Shown one piece after another: positions 61,255-64,000 of a stretch of DNA of 64,000 nt. The stretch is taken from the NCBI GenBank assembly GCA_903828785.1, contig CAIKNP010000009.1:40993-104992 (forward strand), written 5' to 3'. Source of the DNA: an uncultured Actinomycetes bacterium (GTDB taxonomy: Bacteria > Actinomycetota > Acidimicrobiia > Acidimicrobiales > RAAP-2). Below the pieces are notes generated by a model. That model searched no databases. It had not been told where the DNA came from and saw only the letters and a list, made by a program, of their open reading frames with translations. A program made the translations under genes and the position numbers. Position 1 is the stretch's first letter, and each line of letters starts with the position of its first letter.

Positions 61255-61653
61255 CTAGGGCCCGTCGGGGGCCCGGCGCTGGGCGTCGATGAAGACCGCG
61301 ATGGTGTTTTGGATGGGCACCAAGTCCCGGCGGTACTGGCGATGCGTGGCGGCCACGTCCGACTGGGCTGACTGGCGAGACGCTTCGAGTTCTTGGTGAG
61401 CGCGCGCTAATTCGGCTTCGAGTTTGACAATTCGTCGCACCCCCTCGAGATTGACCCCTTCGGTGGTGAGTTCTTGAATGCGCCGCAGCACGGCAAGATC
61501 AGCTTCCGAGAAACGGCGCGACCCGCCATTGGTGCGCTGGGGGCGAAGCAAGCCCGTTCGCTCGTAGTTCCGCAAGGTCTGCGGGTGCACGCCGGCAATC
61601 TCGGCGAAGACCGAAATCACGTACACCGCTTGGTGGTGGCGTTCGCTGCTCAC
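61255..61653 (-). CDS. hspR: MerR-family heat shock repressor (HspR-like)
   Basis: VYVISVFAEIAGVHPQTLRNYERTGLLRPQRTNGGSRRFSEADLAVLRRIQEL; last gene of dnaK-grpE-dnaJ-hspR order. Confidence 0.93.
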   Translation of the reverse strand: MSSERHHQAVYVISVFAEIAGVHPQTLRNYERTGLLRPQRTNGGSRRFSEADLAVLRRIQELTTEGVNLEGVRRIVKLEAELARAHQELEASRQSAQSDVAATHRQYRRDLVPIQNTIAVFIDAQRRAPDGP

Positions 61654-62723
61654 GCGTCCTCCCCGAACGAGGAGGCCAACTTCTCGACCATCAAACGCTG
61701 GTCCTTGCTCAACTTCTTGGGCAGGGTGATCGACACCGTGACCAGTAGGTCACCCTGGGCGTGCGTACCCGAAGCGGGTACCCCGCGCCCCCGTACTCGC
61801 ATGGTGGTGCCCGGCTGAGTGCCGGCGGGAATCTTCAGGGTCACGGGCTCGTCCAAGGTCGGCACCGAAACCTCCGTTCCGAGCAAGGCCCGCGTGACGG
61901 GAACAGTCACGACGGTCGTCACGTGACGGCCCTTGCGCTCAAAGCGTGGATCGGCCGTCACGTGGACGTCCACCAGTAAGTCGCCGCTCGGTCCACCATT
62001 GGCCCCGGGCGAACCCTTTCCCTTCAATCGAATGCGTTGACCGGCGACGACGCCGGCGGGAATGCGAACGCTCACCCGACGGGAGGAGGGTTCGCGTCCC
62101 GACCCCTGACAGCTGGTGCAGACCTGGAGAATTTTGATGCCCCGACCGTGGCAGGTGGGGCAGAGTGAGGACGTCGCGAAGGGCCCCTGGTCGTCGTTGA
62201 CGTTGCCCCGGCCACCGCACGTGTCGCAGTTAACGTAGCCGCCCCGAGCTGCGCCGCGCCCGTGACAGGTTCGACACTTCTCATTACTGGGCACCGAGAC
62301 CTTGGTCTCGACGCCCATCACGGCGTCACGAAAACTCAGATGCAGGGCCGCTTCGATGTCGGCACCCCGCTGGACGCGGGTGCGACGCTGGCCCCCAAAC
62401 ATGCCTCCGAAGAGATCATTAAGGTCGCCAAAGTCACCGCCCTGGAAGTTGAAGCCACCCGCCCCGGGGGGCGGTCCACCAAAGCCCGACGCGGCGGGAC
62501 CCAGTCGACGAACCTCGTCGTATTCCTTGCGCTTGGCCTCATCACCCAAGACGTCGTAGGCACCCGAAACCTCTTTAAATTTCTCTTCCGATCCGGGGTT
62601 GGTGTCGGGGTGGAGCTGCTTGGCTAACTTGCGGTACGCGCGCGTTATCTCCTTTTCCGTCGCCGAGGACGAAACCCCGAGAACTTTGTAGTAGTCCGTA
62701 TCGAACCACTCGCGCTCGGCCAT
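61650..62723 (-). CDS. dnaJ: Chaperone protein DnaJ
   Basis: DYYKVLGVSSSATEKEITRAYRKLAKQLHPDTNPG; CxxCxGxG zinc repeats. Confidence 0.97.
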   Translation of the reverse strand: MAEREWFDTDYYKVLGVSSSATEKEITRAYRKLAKQLHPDTNPGSEEKFKEVSGAYDVLGDEAKRKEYDEVRRLGPAASGFGGPPPGAGGFNFQGGDFGDLNDLFGGMFGGQRRTRVQRGADIEAALHLSFRDAVMGVETKVSVPSNEKCRTCHGRGAARGGYVNCDTCGGRGNVNDDQGPFATSSLCPTCHGRGIKILQVCTSCQGSGREPSSRRVSVRIPAGVVAGQRIRLKGKGSPGANGGPSGDLLVDVHVTADPRFERKGRHVTTVVTVPVTRALLGTEVSVPTLDEPVTLKIPAGTQPGTTMRVRGRGVPASGTHAQGDLLVTVSITLPKKLSKDQRLMVEKLASSFGEDA

Positions 62724-63227
62724 TTAACCCTTCACTCTCACCATGGCGGGTCGCAAGACCACGCCCTTCCAGCGGTACCCGGCGCGCAGCAAGTCATCGA
62801 CGACCTGCTCACCACCGTCCCCCTCAACGTGCATAACGGCGTCGTGCACCTGCGGGTCAAAGGCTTCACCAGTGACACCGAGACGCTCGAGACCCTCTTT
62901 GGCGAGGGAGTCGAGCAGTAATTGGCGCGACTGCATCAGCGCCTTCGCCTCGTCACCGGCGTTGTCCCCGTAGTGGGCGACCGCGAGGTCGAAGGCGTCA
63001 AGCACCGGCAATACGGCGCTCACCACCCGCGCACCAGCCCGAGTGCTGGCGTCGTCAATGTCCCGTGCCACCCGCTTCTTATAGTTCTCAAAGTCGGCCT
63101 GCAACTGCTGGGCGAGGAGTCGAAACTCGTCGCGCTGCAATTCGGCTTCGCTGCGCTCGATGATGTCAGAAGTAACGGCGTCAGCTGACGCCGTTACTTC
63201 CTCATCCGAATAGAAGTCGTTGGCCAT
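62724..63227 (-). CDS. grpE: Nucleotide exchange factor GrpE
   Basis: LQADFENYKKRVARDIDDASTRAGARVVSAVLPVLDAFDLA. Confidence 0.95.
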   Translation of the reverse strand: MANDFYSDEEVTASADAVTSDIIERSEAELQRDEFRLLAQQLQADFENYKKRVARDIDDASTRAGARVVSAVLPVLDAFDLAVAHYGDNAGDEAKALMQSRQLLLDSLAKEGLERLGVTGEAFDPQVHDAVMHVEGDGGEQVVDDLLRAGYRWKGVVLRPAMVRVKG

Positions 63228-64000
63228 TAGTCAACGATCTCAGCGTCGACGATGGTGTCGTCGTCCGCCGCGGGCGCCTGCTCACCAGGGGTGGCGTTGG
63301 CCTTGGCGGCCTCTTCGTAGAGGCGCTGGCTGAAGCCCTGGCTGGCGGTGAGCAACTTCTCAGTCGCGGCGGAGATGGCGGCGTTGTCGCTGCCGGTCAG
63401 CGCTTCCTTCAGTCCAGCGAGAGCCGACTCAACGTCTTCACGCTCACTGCCCTGGAAGGACTCGGCCTGATCCTTCAACAACTTCTCGGTCGAGTACACC
63501 AGACCGTCGGCGTTGTTGCGAATTTCGGCTTCCTCACGGCGCTGTCGGTCCTCCTCGGCGTGGGCCTCGGCGTCACGTACCATGCGGTCGATGTCGTCCT
63601 TGGACAACTTCGAGCCACCGGTAATGGTGACCGACTGGCTGGTCCCCGTGGCGAGGTCCTTGGCGGAGACGTTCACGATGCCGTTGGCGTCAATGTCGAA
63701 GGTGACTTCGACCTGGGGTACGCCGCGGGGCGCGGGGGGAATACCCACCAGCTGGAACTTACCCAGGGTCTGGTTGTACGAAGCCATTTCGCGCTCACCC
63801 TGCAAGACGTGGACTTCCACGCTGGGCTGATTGTCATCGGCCGTGGTGAAGGTCTGCGACTTCTTCGTCGGGATCGTGGTGTTGCGTTCGATGATCTTCG
63901 TCATGACGCCACCCTTGGTCTCGATGCCGAGCGACAACGGGGTCACGTCCAAGAGCAAGATGTCCTTGACGTCACCGCGCAAGACACCGGCCTGGACGGC
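63227..64000 (-). CDS. dnaK: Chaperone protein DnaK (partial; N-terminus outside window)
   Basis: [62 protein letters not shown]; frame remains open to window end. Confidence 0.97.
   Translation of the reverse strand, partial: AVQAGVLRGDVKDILLLDVTPLSLGIETKGGVMTKIIERNTTIPTKKSQTFTTADDNQPSVEVHVLQGEREMASYNQTLGKFQLVGIPPAPRGVPQVEVTFDIDANGIVNVSAKDLATGTSQSVTITGGSKLSKDDIDRMVRDAEAHAEEDRQRREEAEIRNNADGLVYSTEKLLKDQAESFQGSEREDVESALAGLKEALTGSDNAAISAATEKLLTASQGFSQRLYEEAAKANATPGEQAPAADDDTIVDAEIVD

Overview
High-GC actinobacterial (Actinomycetota) chromosomal window. The WhiB, HspR-linked dnaK operon, GlnR-like regulator, mycoredoxin-like proteins and TopA with a Lys/Ala-rich tail support this; the class is not determined. 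About 70 CDS are tightly packed. Main blocks: (1) tmk/topA, an APC transporter with a C-terminal OB-fold, a TrkA pair, a primary-like sigma factor and nadE. (2) A nitrogen block: type II glutamine synthetase with an H1-like tail, type I glutamine synthetase and a GlnR-like regulator, preceded by a GlnR-box-like site and containing a 17-bp perfect hairpin. (3) Fe-S genes (ErpA/IscA-like, Mrp), a DUF929-like/VKOR pair, WhiB, and tRNA-Pro/tRNA-Glu. (4) An accessory stretch (~20.4-30 kb) of small redox, hydrolase and transporter genes, with a frameshifted glutaredoxin-thioredoxin reductase and an unannotated OB-fold remnant. (5) TetR/MFS with repeated operator-like sites, then a six-gene transport/catabolic operon (APC-SDR-SDR-PuuE-like deacetylase-EamA-Gfo/Idh) with an acetamidase nearby. 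(6) TrhO, tandem small secreted paralogs, MscS, tRNA-Asp/tRNA-Phe. (7) A long purine operon (purM-F-L-Q-S-C-B-D-A) and the hspR-dnaJ-grpE-dnaK cluster. No CRISPR array, IS element, integrase or rRNA was seen. Seven convergent gene pairs overlap by exactly 4 bp with interlocked stop codons. All family calls come from reading motifs; no database search was run.
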